Source: an uncultured Pseudomonadota bacterium (GTDB lineage Bacteria > Pseudomonadota > Gammaproteobacteria > Steroidobacterales > Woeseiaceae). From it: 64,000 nucleotides of DNA. Every line of letters begins with the position of its first letter. Within the stretch, counting starts at the first letter, position 1. Below, in pieces: positions 52,486 through 61,603 of this stretch. Under the pieces are notes generated by a model. The model made no database searches. It was given only the letters and a program-made list of their open reading frames with translations, and was not told the DNA's origin. Position numbers and translations under genes: made by a program. The stretch covers positions 1-64,000 of the forward strand of contig CAJXJW010000006.1 in the NCBI GenBank assembly GCA_913055625.1, read 5' to 3'.

Positions 52486-53415
52486 ATGAAACTCTCCATC
52501 GTCGTACCCCTCTTCAACGAAGAAGAAAGCATAACGTCGATGCATCGCGCGATTGAGTCGGCGATGCAGGACTTCGCTGGCTCGTACGAAGTACTCTTCG
52601 TCGACGACGGCAGCTCGGATCAGACTTTCGACATCGCGTGCAAACTCGCAGAGCGTGATCCGACGCTCAAGGTCGTGCAGTTTCGCCGTAACTATGGCCA
52701 GACGCCGGCCATGGCCGCCGGCATAGACCTGGCGGAAGGGGACGTCATCGTCACGATGGACGGTGACCTTCAGAATGATCCGAGGGATATTGGCAAGTTG
52801 ATCGAGGAGCTCGAGCGGGGCGCAGACATAGCAGTCGGTTGGCGCTACAAGCGGCAGGACAAGCTATTGACGCGAAAGGTGCCGTCGAGGATAGCCAATT
52901 GGTTGATCGGCAAGATAACGGGAGTGCCCATTCGCGACAATGGATGTTCGCTGAAAGCATTTCGCGCGTCAGTCATCAAGAGGATTCCGCTTTACTCGGA
53001 CATGCATCGCTTCATTCCGGCGATGGCGTCGATTGCAGGTACGAAAGTGGCCGAAGTCCAGGTTCGACACCATGCTCGGCAATTCGGAGTCTCCAAGTAC
53101 GGGTTGGGGCGGATCTACAAGGTTCTCATCGATCTCTTGTCGATAAAGACGATAATTTCGTTCTCCAGCCGTCCGCTTCTATGGTTTGCGTTGCTGTCCA
53201 TGCCGTTCATGATCGCGTCCATCGGGTGCATACTGGCGAGCCTGCTGGCGGTTGCGAGCGGTGAATCCATGTCATTGCCCATAGCGGGAACGGGAGTTCT
53301 CCTGGGAAGCCTCGCGATGTTCCTGGTCTTCGGCGGCGCACTGGCCGAACTCGTGTACAAGACAGGCGACGTCAGGCTGGGGAAACTTGCACAGCTCACC
53401 ATGGAAGTTGAATGA
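52486..53415 (+). CDS. GT2-family polyprenyl-phosphate glycosyltransferase (DPM1/ArnC-like)
   Basis: Predicts 309 aa. The GT-A core has LSIVVPLFNEEESI, LFVDDGSSDQT and the metal-binding DXD in VIVTMDGDLQNDP (near residue 90), plus KRIPLYSDMHRFIP. Two C-terminal membrane segments follow (about 230-290). Such enzymes load a sugar onto polyprenyl phosphate, a donor for GT-C enzymes like the GT39-like one at 30789. The ATG at 52486 follows GAGAG. It is coupled to the next gene (ATGA), which is a degenerate paralogue. Confidence 0.92.
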   Translation: MKLSIVVPLFNEEESITSMHRAIESAMQDFAGSYEVLFVDDGSSDQTFDIACKLAERDPTLKVVQFRRNYGQTPAMAAGIDLAEGDVIVTMDGDLQNDPRDIGKLIEELERGADIAVGWRYKRQDKLLTRKVPSRIANWLIGKITGVPIRDNGCSLKAFRASVIKRIPLYSDMHRFIPAMASIAGTKVAEVQVRHHARQFGVSKYGLGRIYKVLIDLLSIKTIISFSSRPLLWFALLSMPFMIASIGCILASLLAVASGESMSLPIAGTGVLLGSLAMFLVFGGALAELVYKTGDVRLGKLAQLTMEVE

Positions 53416-54413
53416 ACAAGAAAGTGGAACTGTCCGTTGTAGTGCCCGTCCTCGGGCGCATCGACGACCTGGATGACCTCGTATCCGGTTATGTGGACGC
53501 CCTGGAAGGGCTGTCCACGGACTACGAGATGATCTTTGTCGTGGATGGAGGCGTAGACGAGGCCTTCGAGTCACTGTCGAAGATCGCGAAAGCGTCGGAC
53601 AGGCTGTCCGTTGTACGGCTCGCGCGATACTTCGGCGAGGCGACGGTACTGACCGCCGGCTTCGACCAGGCGAAGGGCGACCTGGTTCTCACCTTGCCTG
53701 CCTATCACCAGGTCGAGCCCGGGTCCCTGTCCAGGCTGCTGGACGAGATTGACAGTTGCGACGTTGTCGTTGCGCGACGTTGGCCCCGGGCCGGGGGGTT
53801 CTTCGAGTCTCTGCGTCGGCGGACATTTCACATGCTGTTGAAAGTCCTGAGTGGCGAGGACTTCAATGATCTGGGCTGCGGGGTCCGGTTGTTCCGGAAG
53901 CAGGTCGTGAAAGAAGTTCACTTGTACGGCGACCAGCACAGATTCTTTCCCGTGCTTGCCGGCAGGTACGGCTTTCGAGTGAAAGAAGTTGATGTCGCTC
54001 AGTCGCCGAAGGACCACTTTCGCGGGCGCTACAGGCTCAGGGAATACCTGCACCGGCTGCTCGATATTGCGACCGTGTTTTTCCTGGTCCGGTTCACCAA
54101 GAAACCGCTTCGGTTCTTCGGGATGATCGGCAGCGCTGTCGTTGCCGTCGGAGGTGCTGTCGTACTGATCCTCGTCGTTCAGCGGCTGTTCTTCGACATC
54201 GGCCTTGCAGACCGTCCGGCCCTGCTGCTTGGATCATTGATGCTGGTTCTCGGCGTTCAGATCTTCGCGCTCGGTCTCATAGGCGAGCTCATCATCTTTA
54301 CCCACGCCGGAAGCATCAAGGAATACACGATACGGACGATCGTCAGCAAGTCAGGGAATGGCGACGGAGGCGATCCGTCTGTTCGGCGATTGAAGGTAAA
54401 AGGGAGTGTATAA
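53412..54413 (+). CDS. GT2-like protein with degenerate catalytic motifs
   Basis: Predicts 333 aa. It is clearly a paralogue of the previous gene (VELSVVVPVLGRIDD, VHLYGDQHRFFPV, two C-terminal membrane segments). However, the nucleotide-binding VDDGS is VDGGV, and the metal-binding DXD is replaced: DLVLTLPAYHQVEPG has no acidic pair (near residue 90). It is probably catalytically inactive or altered and may form a complex with its active neighbour. It is coupled at both ends (ATGA start; the next GTG follows the stop directly). Confidence 0.86.
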   Translation: MNKKVELSVVVPVLGRIDDLDDLVSGYVDALEGLSTDYEMIFVVDGGVDEAFESLSKIAKASDRLSVVRLARYFGEATVLTAGFDQAKGDLVLTLPAYHQVEPGSLSRLLDEIDSCDVVVARRWPRAGGFFESLRRRTFHMLLKVLSGEDFNDLGCGVRLFRKQVVKEVHLYGDQHRFFPVLAGRYGFRVKEVDVAQSPKDHFRGRYRLREYLHRLLDIATVFFLVRFTKKPLRFFGMIGSAVVAVGGAVVLILVVQRLFFDIGLADRPALLLGSLMLVLGVQIFALGLIGELIIFTHAGSIKEYTIRTIVSKSGNGDGGDPSVRRLKVKGSV

Positions 54414-54866
54414 GTGAGTTTTTATCGTGCGATCGTCTCTGCCTTCATAGGGATCTCGCTGGTCTTCCAGGCCATCATTGCCCTTGGGCCGATAGGCGGC
54501 CTGAATATCGGCACGAAGTTCTGGCCGTTCGTCAACTACGCCATGTACAGCCGATCCTTCAAGGAAGGCGATTTCGTCGACTACTACCGGCTGCTCGAAG
54601 GCATTACCCGGTCGGGCGAGCGCATCGAAATTCCAATGGAGTCACTGGGCCTGCATCTCTGGCATTACAGGGACCTGGTGCGTGATCTCGAGAGACAACG
54701 CCCCGAGGCGCTGGACCTGGTTCTGGCTTCGCTGCCGCCCGGCATCGAGTTGGTCGAGATCGAGGTCAAGAGCTTTCCCGTCGCCGTGACCCGTAGCGGT
54801 CCGGTGGAGCAGGGCTCTATCGTGCTCGACCGGATCCCGGTCCCCGCAAAGGAGAGCAGCGAATGA
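54414..54866 (+). CDS. Small membrane-anchored protein of unknown function
   Basis: Predicts 150 aa. One N-terminal membrane segment (about residues 6-26) is followed by a soluble domain of mixed alpha/beta pattern with YAMYSRSFKEGDFVDYYRL near residue 45. The start is GTG at 54414, right after the preceding stop and preceded by AGGGAG. It overlaps the HTTM gene by four bases (ATGA). I do not recognise it; its place between GT2 and HTTM suggests it belongs to the same envelope process. Confidence 0.75.
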   Translation: MSFYRAIVSAFIGISLVFQAIIALGPIGGLNIGTKFWPFVNYAMYSRSFKEGDFVDYYRLLEGITRSGERIEIPMESLGLHLWHYRDLVRDLERQRPEALDLVLASLPPGIELVEIEVKSFPVAVTRSGPVEQGSIVLDRIPVPAKESSE

Positions 54867-55798
54867 CGGACCTCGTCAACAAGTGGTCGAACTACTGGTT
54901 TCGCCCTGGCCGCTGCTTCGATCTTGCGCTGGTACGAATAGTCCTGGTCGGCCTGCAGTGTTATCTGCTCCTGAGCTACAGCTTCCCGTCGTTGATGTAT
55001 GCCCTCAGCCTGCCGGAGTATCTCTACCAGCCCCGAGTGGTGCTGCGTGTACTGATGCCATTCGGCGTGCCGATGCCGAGTGAAACCAGCGTCCTCGTGA
55101 TCTTCTGGGTCACGTTTCTCTTTGGAATCTTCTCGTTCTTCGGATTCCTTACCCGCCTGAGTCTCGCCGTGTTCGCGTTGCTGAACACGGTACTCCAGGC
55201 ATTCATCTATTCTTTCGGCGATGTGCATCACCCCGAAGCAGTAATGATGTTCGCGCTGTTTGCACTCGCGCTCGGCCCAAGCGGCAGAGTGGCGAGTATC
55301 GACGCCTGGTTGCGGGCCAGGAAGCAAACCGGAAATGAAAACTCGGTCGGCCTTCTCGAGATTGAAGAGCCTGGCGCGGCCTGGCCGATTCTCTTCATAC
55401 AGTGGTTCTTTCCCCTGATGTACTTGTCGGCAGTGGTCTCCAAGCTGACGCGCGGCGGCATCGAGTGGGCGAACGGCATCTCGCTTCAGTACTTCATGAT
55501 TCTCGAGGCATACAAGAACGATAGCGACCTGGCCCTGTTTGTCTCGCAGTTTCACTATTTCCTGAAATTCGCGGAGTACATCGTCCTTGCATTCCAGGCG
55601 AGCTTCTTCCTGATTCTGTTCTTTCCCCGTTTGAAGTGGATTTACCTGCCACTCGGGCTGATCTTCCATCTGATTATCTATGTCACGTTGCGGGCTCCGT
55701 TTCCGCAGTGGATTGCAATGTACATCGTCTACATTCCGTGGTCGCTGGTGATCCTCTGGCTGGCTCGTAAGCGCGTGGGCCTGGCGACGTCGTCCTGA
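54863..55798 (+). CDS. HTTM-domain membrane protein (gamma-carboxylase-like)
   Basis: Predicts 311 aa and about six or seven membrane segments. The N-terminal FDLALVRIVLVGLQCYLL and the motif FYSFGDVHHPEAVM with histidines (near residue 115), then the late AFPQWIAMYIVYIPW, fit the HTTM (horizontally transferred transmembrane) family related to the vitamin-K gamma-carboxylase. The function of bacterial HTTM proteins is not firmly known. It is often paired with DCC thiol-oxidoreductases, as here with the next gene. The start overlaps the previous stop (ATGA). Confidence 0.86.
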   Translation: MTDLVNKWSNYWFRPGRCFDLALVRIVLVGLQCYLLLSYSFPSLMYALSLPEYLYQPRVVLRVLMPFGVPMPSETSVLVIFWVTFLFGIFSFFGFLTRLSLAVFALLNTVLQAFIYSFGDVHHPEAVMMFALFALALGPSGRVASIDAWLRARKQTGNENSVGLLEIEEPGAAWPILFIQWFFPLMYLSAVVSKLTRGGIEWANGISLQYFMILEAYKNDSDLALFVSQFHYFLKFAEYIVLAFQASFFLILFFPRLKWIYLPLGLIFHLIIYVTLRAPFPQWIAMYIVYIPWSLVILWLARKRVGLATSS

Positions 55799-55830
55799 CG
55801 CGTTCGTCAACCGCTGCACTGCCTACACAC

Positions 55831-56253
55831 ATGAATGACGCTTCACAGCACGACTCGAACGAGCAGGCAGGTGCCGAACCTGATGCGGTGATCGTGTATG
55901 ACGGAGAATGCCCGGTGTGTTCTCGCTACGTGCGGATGATACGGCTTCGTGATTCCATCGGGACCGTCCGGTTGGTGAATGCGCGCGATGGCGGGCCGGA
56001 GGTCGATGCGATCGTGGAAAGCGGCCTCAACCTGGATGAAGGCATGGCTCTCGTCTACGGGGGGAAGACCTACCACGGAGTGGACTGCGTCAACAGGTTG
56101 GCACTGTTGTCGTCGCCATCCGGAGTCTTCAACCGGCTCAATGCGGCGGTGTTCAGATCCGCGACTGCGTCGCGTGTGTTGTACCCGGTCCTCCGCTTCG
56201 GAAGGAATACATTGCTCAAGCTCCTCGGCCGGTCGCCGCTGGATCTGAACTAG
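55831..56253 (+). CDS. DCC-family thiol-disulfide oxidoreductase (DUF393)
   Basis: Predicts 140 aa. The redox motif VIVYDGECPVCSRYVRMI (residues about 20-37) has the DGxCxxC of the DCC/DUF393 family, and the conserved YHGVDCVNRLALL lies near 80. It has no signal peptide. HTTM and DCC genes are commonly adjacent and even fused, so they likely work together in membrane redox or modification chemistry. The gene follows HTTM by 32 bp. Its stop overlaps the convergent methyltransferase stop by four bases. Confidence 0.9.
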   Translation: MNDASQHDSNEQAGAEPDAVIVYDGECPVCSRYVRMIRLRDSIGTVRLVNARDGGPEVDAIVESGLNLDEGMALVYGGKTYHGVDCVNRLALLSSPSGVFNRLNAAVFRSATASRVLYPVLRFGRNTLLKLLGRSPLDLN

Positions 56254-57035
56254 GAGCTCCGCTGTGGTTGCCCGGTTCGATGCTGCAAAATGCAATACGC
56301 ATTGTACGTGCAGTACCTTCGAAGTACGGGAACCCGTGTGAACATCGAGAACAGGACTCGCAAGGGATTGTGCCCCTGATTCGTGGCGAAATAGTGTTCC
56401 ATCAAACCGGCTTCTTCAATGTATCGACGAAACTCATCGATGTTCATCGCATTCAGGTTCAGGTCTTGAATCGTTTGGATATCCCGTCCCTGGATCTTGC
56501 GATGCCGACGGACGATCAGCGGTTCCATCACCAGGTGTCCCCACGGGACGGCAGCGAGCAGGGCGCCGGCGGCGCCCCAGTCCCTGAAGGCCGTTCGGCG
56601 CCGGTCATGGTCACCATAGGGGCTGTGATAGAGAGGACTGAATCCGATGAACATGCGTCCCGACGGAGAAAGGCGGTACGAAAGTTCCCGGAGCATCGTT
56701 GGTGCATCGATGATGTGCTCAAAGGCGTCTTTCGATACGACGAGATCGAAGGCCTGCCGCTCGAGTTCGCCGATTGGGGCGGAAGAGAAGCGGATCCGAT
56801 CGACATAGGCGGGCAGCTCGGTGCTCACGAAATTGGCAGCGTCGCGTACGGCGCTTTCCCTGATATCGATTCCGACGACCTGTCGGGCGCCCTTCAGCCC
56901 CATCGAAATACTAAGAGCGCCATTGCCACAGCCGATCTCGAGTATCCTCTGGTCAGCAAAGCGCGGTGGGCCGCCAAACCTTTGCCAGAAGTGGTCGAAC
57001 CCCGAATCAATCGACTGCCTGATCGACTCCTGCAT
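56250..57035 (-). CDS. Class I SAM-dependent methyltransferase
   Basis: Predicts 261 aa. Motif I is ILEIGCGNGALSISMGL (residues about 30-46), followed by VVGIDI and the late motif FDLVVSKDAFEHI. It would methylate a sugar or other small molecule of the locus. The ATG at 57035 has no clear ribosome-binding site; a GTG about 30 nt upstream is an alternative. It is divergent from the GT4 gene at 57096 (60 bp). Substrate not assignable. Confidence 0.88.
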   Translation of the reverse strand: MQESIRQSIDSGFDHFWQRFGGPPRFADQRILEIGCGNGALSISMGLKGARQVVGIDIRESAVRDAANFVSTELPAYVDRIRFSSAPIGELERQAFDLVVSKDAFEHIIDAPTMLRELSYRLSPSGRMFIGFSPLYHSPYGDHDRRRTAFRDWGAAGALLAAVPWGHLVMEPLIVRRHRKIQGRDIQTIQDLNLNAMNIDEFRRYIEEAGLMEHYFATNQGHNPLRVLFSMFTRVPVLRRYCTYNAYCILQHRTGQPQRSS

Positions 57036-57095
57036 AGTGCAGAGTCTAGCCAAATCATTTCTCACTGCGCAACGCAGGCCTGAGGAGTTCTTGCA

Positions 57096-58301
57096 GTGCC
57101 AGAGATTTCGCGCAAGCGCATACTTTTTATTGTTGAAAACCTGCCATCTCCCTTCGATCGACGTGTCTGGCAAGAGGCGACGACCCTGGGCGCAGCCGGG
57201 TACGACGTTTCGATAATCTGTCCCAAAGGTAAAGGGTATGAGGCCGGCTACGAGGTCATCGACGGCATTCGAATCTACCGTCACTCGTTGCCGCTCGAGG
57301 CGGATTCGGCTCTCGGGTACCTGGTCGAATATTCGAGCGCGCTTGCCTGCGAGTTCTACCTGGCATGTCGAGTCCTGTGGAAGCATGGTTTCGATGCGAT
57401 CCACGCGTGCAACCCGCCGGATACGATTTTCCTCATCGGCGGATTCTTCCGCCTGTTCGGCAAGAAGTTCGTATTCGATCATCACGATATTAATCCCGAG
57501 TTGTACGAGGCGAAGTTCGGGAGGCGAGGGTTTCTCTACCGATTGATGTGCCTGCTCGAACGATGGACGTTTCGAACCGCCGACATCTCGATAGCAACCA
57601 ACGAGTCCTACAGAAAAATTGCGATTGAACGTGGCGGAATGCGGGAGGAGGACGTCTACGTTGTGCGCAGCGGTCCCAAACTGGACCGGCTGAAGATCCA
57701 GGAGCCCGTGCCGCGGCTGCGAAACGGACGGCGCTACCTCGTGGGTTACGTGGGCGTCATGGGAGAACAGGAAGGAATCGACCTCTTGCTGGCAGCCGCC
57801 AGGCGGATCGTTCACGATCTTGGACGGGAAGACGTGCAGTTCGGCCTTGTCGGCGGCGGCACTTCCCTCGAAAAGCTAAAAGCGCTGTCCCGGGAACTCG
57901 AGCTCGAACCCTACGTGACCTTCACCGGTCGCGTGTCCGATGCCGACCTGCTCGACATGCTGAATACGGCCGACGTTTGTGTCAATCCGGACGTCGCCAA
58001 CGAGATGAACGACAAGTCGACCATGAACAAGATCATGGAGTACATGGCCCTGGGAAAGCCTATCGTGCAGTTTGATCTGACCGAAGGCCGCTTCTCCGCG
58101 CAGGATGCTTCGTTGTATGCAAGGCATAACGACGTGGAGGATTTTGCCGACAAGATCGTGCAGCTCCTTGATGATCCGGAGGCGCGCAGACGCATGGGAG
58201 AGTTCGGGCATGCGCGAGTCGCAAACGAGTTGTCATGGGAATTCGAGGCACCGAAACTTCTTGCCGCCTACGAGGGCCTGTTCAGCGAATCACCGCGGTG
58301 A
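57096..58301 (+). CDS. GT4-family glycosyltransferase
   Basis: Predicts 401 aa with a GT-B fold. N-terminal RILFIVENLPSPFDRRVW and CNPPDTIFLIGGFF; C-terminal LVGYVGVMGEQEGIDLLL, VGGGTSLEKLKAL and NDKSTMNKIMEYMALGKP with the conserved Glu. The start is GTG at 57096, after GAGGAG by 8 nt. Its 3' end overlaps the convergent heparinase-like gene by 34 bp. It is typical of exosortase-type EPS loci. Confidence 0.92.
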   Translation: MPEISRKRILFIVENLPSPFDRRVWQEATTLGAAGYDVSIICPKGKGYEAGYEVIDGIRIYRHSLPLEADSALGYLVEYSSALACEFYLACRVLWKHGFDAIHACNPPDTIFLIGGFFRLFGKKFVFDHHDINPELYEAKFGRRGFLYRLMCLLERWTFRTADISIATNESYRKIAIERGGMREEDVYVVRSGPKLDRLKIQEPVPRLRNGRRYLVGYVGVMGEQEGIDLLLAAARRIVHDLGREDVQFGLVGGGTSLEKLKALSRELELEPYVTFTGRVSDADLLDMLNTADVCVNPDVANEMNDKSTMNKIMEYMALGKPIVQFDLTEGRFSAQDASLYARHNDVEDFADKIVQLLDDPEARRRMGEFGHARVANELSWEFEAPKLLAAYEGLFSESPR

Positions 58302-60301
58302 GCGATTGGCGAAATCTCGAAGCGATGCAGGTCGTCACCGACGCGAACTTCTGCCTCGGTATCGAGCGCCCGGATCGACGGTACCCCCGGGAGCGCGTCG
58401 ATGTCGGGTACCAGTAGCGTATACAAGGTTGCGGGAAGGGCGCACGCGGCGCGATAGCTGATCGTCGGTGCCGGCCGCAGGTCGCCGGAGTTCCTCGAAC
58501 GCCAACCTTGTACGGGATTGTCGGCACCCTGGACAAGCTCGGCGTCGAACGGCGCCTGGGAGCCGGCAATCACGCCGAAGGATTTTCCATCGGGCGAAGC
58601 GAGCCTGAAAGCGAGGTTGGCGATGCTGGAGACGGATACGTCGTCGGGGCAATGCAGGTTCGATTCCAGTCGGTGTTGTCCCTGTCCGTCGATGACGTCC
58701 GCTATCAACCAGAACCGGTCGCGTACGAACCAGACAACACGACGATGGCGGGCAGGTTCCGGCAGGCGCATATATCCGTCGTGGGACGCGTCGAAGATCT
58801 CGAGTTCGTCGCCGCGGGTTGACCAACGGTGGCAGGTGACCCGGGCAAGATTCGTCGCCCGCCGGCTGTCTATCAGGCGCGATTGGTCCTCGCCATCGAT
58901 GCGAACCGTGTTGTGCGAGGCAGTTCCGCGAAAGTAGCGCCGCCACTCCCAGCTCGCATGTGTGCTGTAGACGCCGGAGTCTACGAGCCAGGGCCGGCCC
59001 ATCGCGTGCAGGTCGAATGACAGGGCATCGGCATGTCCATGATGCGGGTCGAGGTCCAGGCCGAACGGGCCGGCGTCGATGACCATCTGCATGGCAGAAT
59101 CCAGGGATCCGCCGCTGCGCATCAGGTAATAGCCGCCAGCCGGGAATGCCCGGCTGGTGAAGGCTGACGGGCTTCGTTCACGCCGGTCGCGGTGACACAG
59201 CCGCCAAACGGAAGCTTCATCGACAGTGGCGGGGGCAAGCACATGGGTGTCAAACCCGAAGACCTGCGGCCCGGCCACGGCCGCGGAGAATCGTGCGTAG
59301 GTGTCCGTTTCGGACGAGTCACCAAACAATGGCAGCGTGCCGTCAGGACGCCGGATCTCGTAGTCGACTTTGGCCATGCGTCGAATCCGTTCCGCCACGA
59401 AGCCGGGAATTTCTCTGCGTTGCCTGAGCATGAGCAAGTGCCACTCGAGCAGTTCGCCGGCAACGACGCGGTGGTAGTGCGTCGACATCTCCCGGTGCAC
59501 GCCGTCCGTCGTGAACTGGTGGCGAATTTCGCGCCATAGGTGTTTCTCGGCTCGGCGTTTCCAGCGCCCGGATCGTGGATACTCCGGCAGCAGCAGGGCA
59601 CCGAAGTGCAATGCCTTGGCCTCGAGCAGGAGGTGATTGTTGCGGGCGTTCAGCTCAAGGTTTCGATACAGGAACTCGCAATGCGTGGCGATTCCCTGCC
59701 GCAACAGTGCCCGGGTCGCGTCGTCGATCGACCGGCAATCCCGAAACAGGTGCCAGGCCCACAGCCAGCTGTTGATTCGGAATGCGACCTCGAACGGAGC
59801 GGTCCAGTTCCTGGCGCCGGGCTCGGGAGGATTGACGGCGATCCAGTCGCGTACAAGCTCCGCAAAGCGCTCCCCGTACCGGGCATCGCCGGTATAGCGC
59901 CAGGCTCGCCCGAGGTCTTCGAAAAAGCCGTGTCGATTCAGGTCCCAACGCCAGTCCGGATTGCCGGCGACATCGAGTCGCCAGTCGACCGCGCCCTCGA
60001 AGACGACCGCGTCGCGCCCCCGAAAGGAAAATTCACCGCGACAGACTGCATTCGCTCGGTCGATGGTGCACTGTCGCTCCGTTGGGGGTACCTTGCTGAT
60101 AAGGTCAGCGACGTCGTCGGGTTCGAAGAGGAAGTCTGGTTCCTTGCCCTCGTTGACAGGGCGAAGCTCCGGCACGTAGTCGGGCGGCAGCAGCCGCTGG
60201 ACCAGTCGAGCCATTCTCCAGCGCAGGTAGACCAGGTGATACGCGAGGCCGCGACTCAGGAAGTAGCGAAGCACTTCGGCTTTCTTGAATGTCGCGTTCA
60301 A
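58268..60301 (-). CDS. Heparinase II/III-family protein (polysaccharide lyase-like)
   Basis: Predicts 677 aa without an obvious signal peptide. The N-terminal helical toroid has ARNNHLLLEAKALHFG (near residue 219) and HREMSTHYHRVVAGE with His and Tyr. The C-terminal heparinase II/III part has HHGHADALSFDLHAMG and GVYSTHASWEWRRYFRG (about 425-455) and ends at 677. Relatives cleave uronic-acid linkages and are common in exosortase-type EPS loci, where they are thought to trim or turn over the polymer. The frame opens at TTG 60301 with no clear ribosome-binding site, so the start is tentative. It may cleave the uronate polymer predicted here. Confidence 0.87.
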   Translation of the reverse strand: MNATFKKAEVLRYFLSRGLAYHLVYLRWRMARLVQRLLPPDYVPELRPVNEGKEPDFLFEPDDVADLISKVPPTERQCTIDRANAVCRGEFSFRGRDAVVFEGAVDWRLDVAGNPDWRWDLNRHGFFEDLGRAWRYTGDARYGERFAELVRDWIAVNPPEPGARNWTAPFEVAFRINSWLWAWHLFRDCRSIDDATRALLRQGIATHCEFLYRNLELNARNNHLLLEAKALHFGALLLPEYPRSGRWKRRAEKHLWREIRHQFTTDGVHREMSTHYHRVVAGELLEWHLLMLRQRREIPGFVAERIRRMAKVDYEIRRPDGTLPLFGDSSETDTYARFSAAVAGPQVFGFDTHVLAPATVDEASVWRLCHRDRRERSPSAFTSRAFPAGGYYLMRSGGSLDSAMQMVIDAGPFGLDLDPHHGHADALSFDLHAMGRPWLVDSGVYSTHASWEWRRYFRGTASHNTVRIDGEDQSRLIDSRRATNLARVTCHRWSTRGDELEIFDASHDGYMRLPEPARHRRVVWFVRDRFWLIADVIDGQGQHRLESNLHCPDDVSVSSIANLAFRLASPDGKSFGVIAGSQAPFDAELVQGADNPVQGWRSRNSGDLRPAPTISYRAACALPATLYTLLVPDIDALPGVPSIRALDTEAEVRVGDDLHRFEISPIAHRGDSLNRPS

Positions 60302-60307
60302 GGGAAG

Positions 60308-61453
60308 CTATCGGGGATGAAGGATTCGATCAATTGAGTCAGCGTACAACTGAACGATCGATTGCGAGGAAAAGCGATTCATATAGCCGCTGTCCAACAT
60401 TGCCAGGACGTTCCGGCGATACTCGGTGTTTCTCAGCATGAGCTCGCGCACCCCGTCTGCAATAGACCGTACTGACAACGGATCTGCCGCAATGCTCACG
60501 TTCTTGCCGTCAAAAAGCCCGTCTATCCCCGCATCATGGCTGTGCAAAATGGGAATACCCGCTGCAAGGGCTTCGAGATAAACCATGCCGAATGTCTCGC
60601 GCAGGCTGGGAAGTACCAGCGCCTGGTAGGCCGGCAGTCGCTCAGCGATCGTGGCCTGATCCATGTGACCCAGCATCGATACCTGTTCCGAGAAGCGCAT
60701 CCGTGAAACCTGACGCCGTACGGCGCCCAAACTCTCTTCGGGCCCGCCGCCAATGATATCGAGTGCAATCGGCAGACCGGACGCATTGCAGGTGTCGACA
60801 GCCCGAAGAAGCCGTGAGAGGTTCTTCCGGCGATGATCCTTGAGGTGACAGATGGTGACAAGGCGACCGTTCGGCGATGCGGAACCGGGTCGCGAGGTCA
60901 TGTTGACGATATTCGGCAGGATGATGGCTGGCGGCTCACGCAAGCCTCGCCAGGTCTGACGCAACTTGCGATGCGCCCAGGGCGCCGGAAAGAAGACCGC
61001 GGCAGCCGATTCGTAAATCGATTGGTACCAACGGCGGTAGCCTGGCTTGTAGCGAATCAGTTTCAGGTCCGTATCGCCACGAACGGTACAGCAGTAGGGC
61101 ACGTTCATCGTCCTGGCAAGCTGTGCGGCGATCGGTCCCTCGAAGGTCAGCTTGTGGCCATGAATAATGTCGGGTCGAAAGGCCAGCTGGCCAATGTCAG
61201 CCGCGAGCTGGCGGCCGGCGTGATGCAGGAACCAGCGCAGGCCCAGCCCCCGGGGAAGGGCCCGGAACTTGTACGAGCGCACGTTCTCGACCTGGATCGG
61301 CGTCGCCGAGGAGAATAGATTTGATGTCCGGTTCAGGGACGCGACAAGATGCTCATGTTTGTCGGACAGGCGCACCAGCCGGGACACCGCCGCGGTCTTG
61401 TCGTCATTGACGACATCCGGGTAGTCGCAGCTTATGTGCAATATGTTGGGCAT
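60308..61453 (-). CDS. GT4-family glycosyltransferase
   Basis: Predicts 381 aa. The GT-B fold is shown by NILHISCDYPDVVND, IIHGHKLTFEGPIAAQL, the C-terminal RLVTICHLKDHRRKNLSRL, DIIGGGPEESL and LPSLRETFGMVYLEALAAGIP, with the Glu-x7-Glu pair. The ATG at 61453 begins the fold; upstream residues to 61588 look spurious. It is upstream of the heparinase-like gene on the same strand (6 bp), so the two are likely one unit. Donor unknown. Confidence 0.91.
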   Translation of the reverse strand: MPNILHISCDYPDVVNDDKTAAVSRLVRLSDKHEHLVASLNRTSNLFSSATPIQVENVRSYKFRALPRGLGLRWFLHHAGRQLAADIGQLAFRPDIIHGHKLTFEGPIAAQLARTMNVPYCCTVRGDTDLKLIRYKPGYRRWYQSIYESAAAVFFPAPWAHRKLRQTWRGLREPPAIILPNIVNMTSRPGSASPNGRLVTICHLKDHRRKNLSRLLRAVDTCNASGLPIALDIIGGGPEESLGAVRRQVSRMRFSEQVSMLGHMDQATIAERLPAYQALVLPSLRETFGMVYLEALAAGIPILHSHDAGIDGLFDGKNVSIAADPLSVRSIADGVRELMLRNTEYRRNVLAMLDSGYMNRFSSQSIVQLYADSIDRILHPR

Positions 61454-61603
61454 CGAGTCAGTCCAGTGCCATGGCCGGTGCCGGGGCAACAGTGACACGA
61501 GGGTCAATGTGCTACTGTCACGTCTTGGCGTCGCAAGTCTGCCGAAATCGGGCGGCTGCACGCAAGGGCGAATCCAAAGACCTGACAATCAGAGAAATGT
61601 CCA

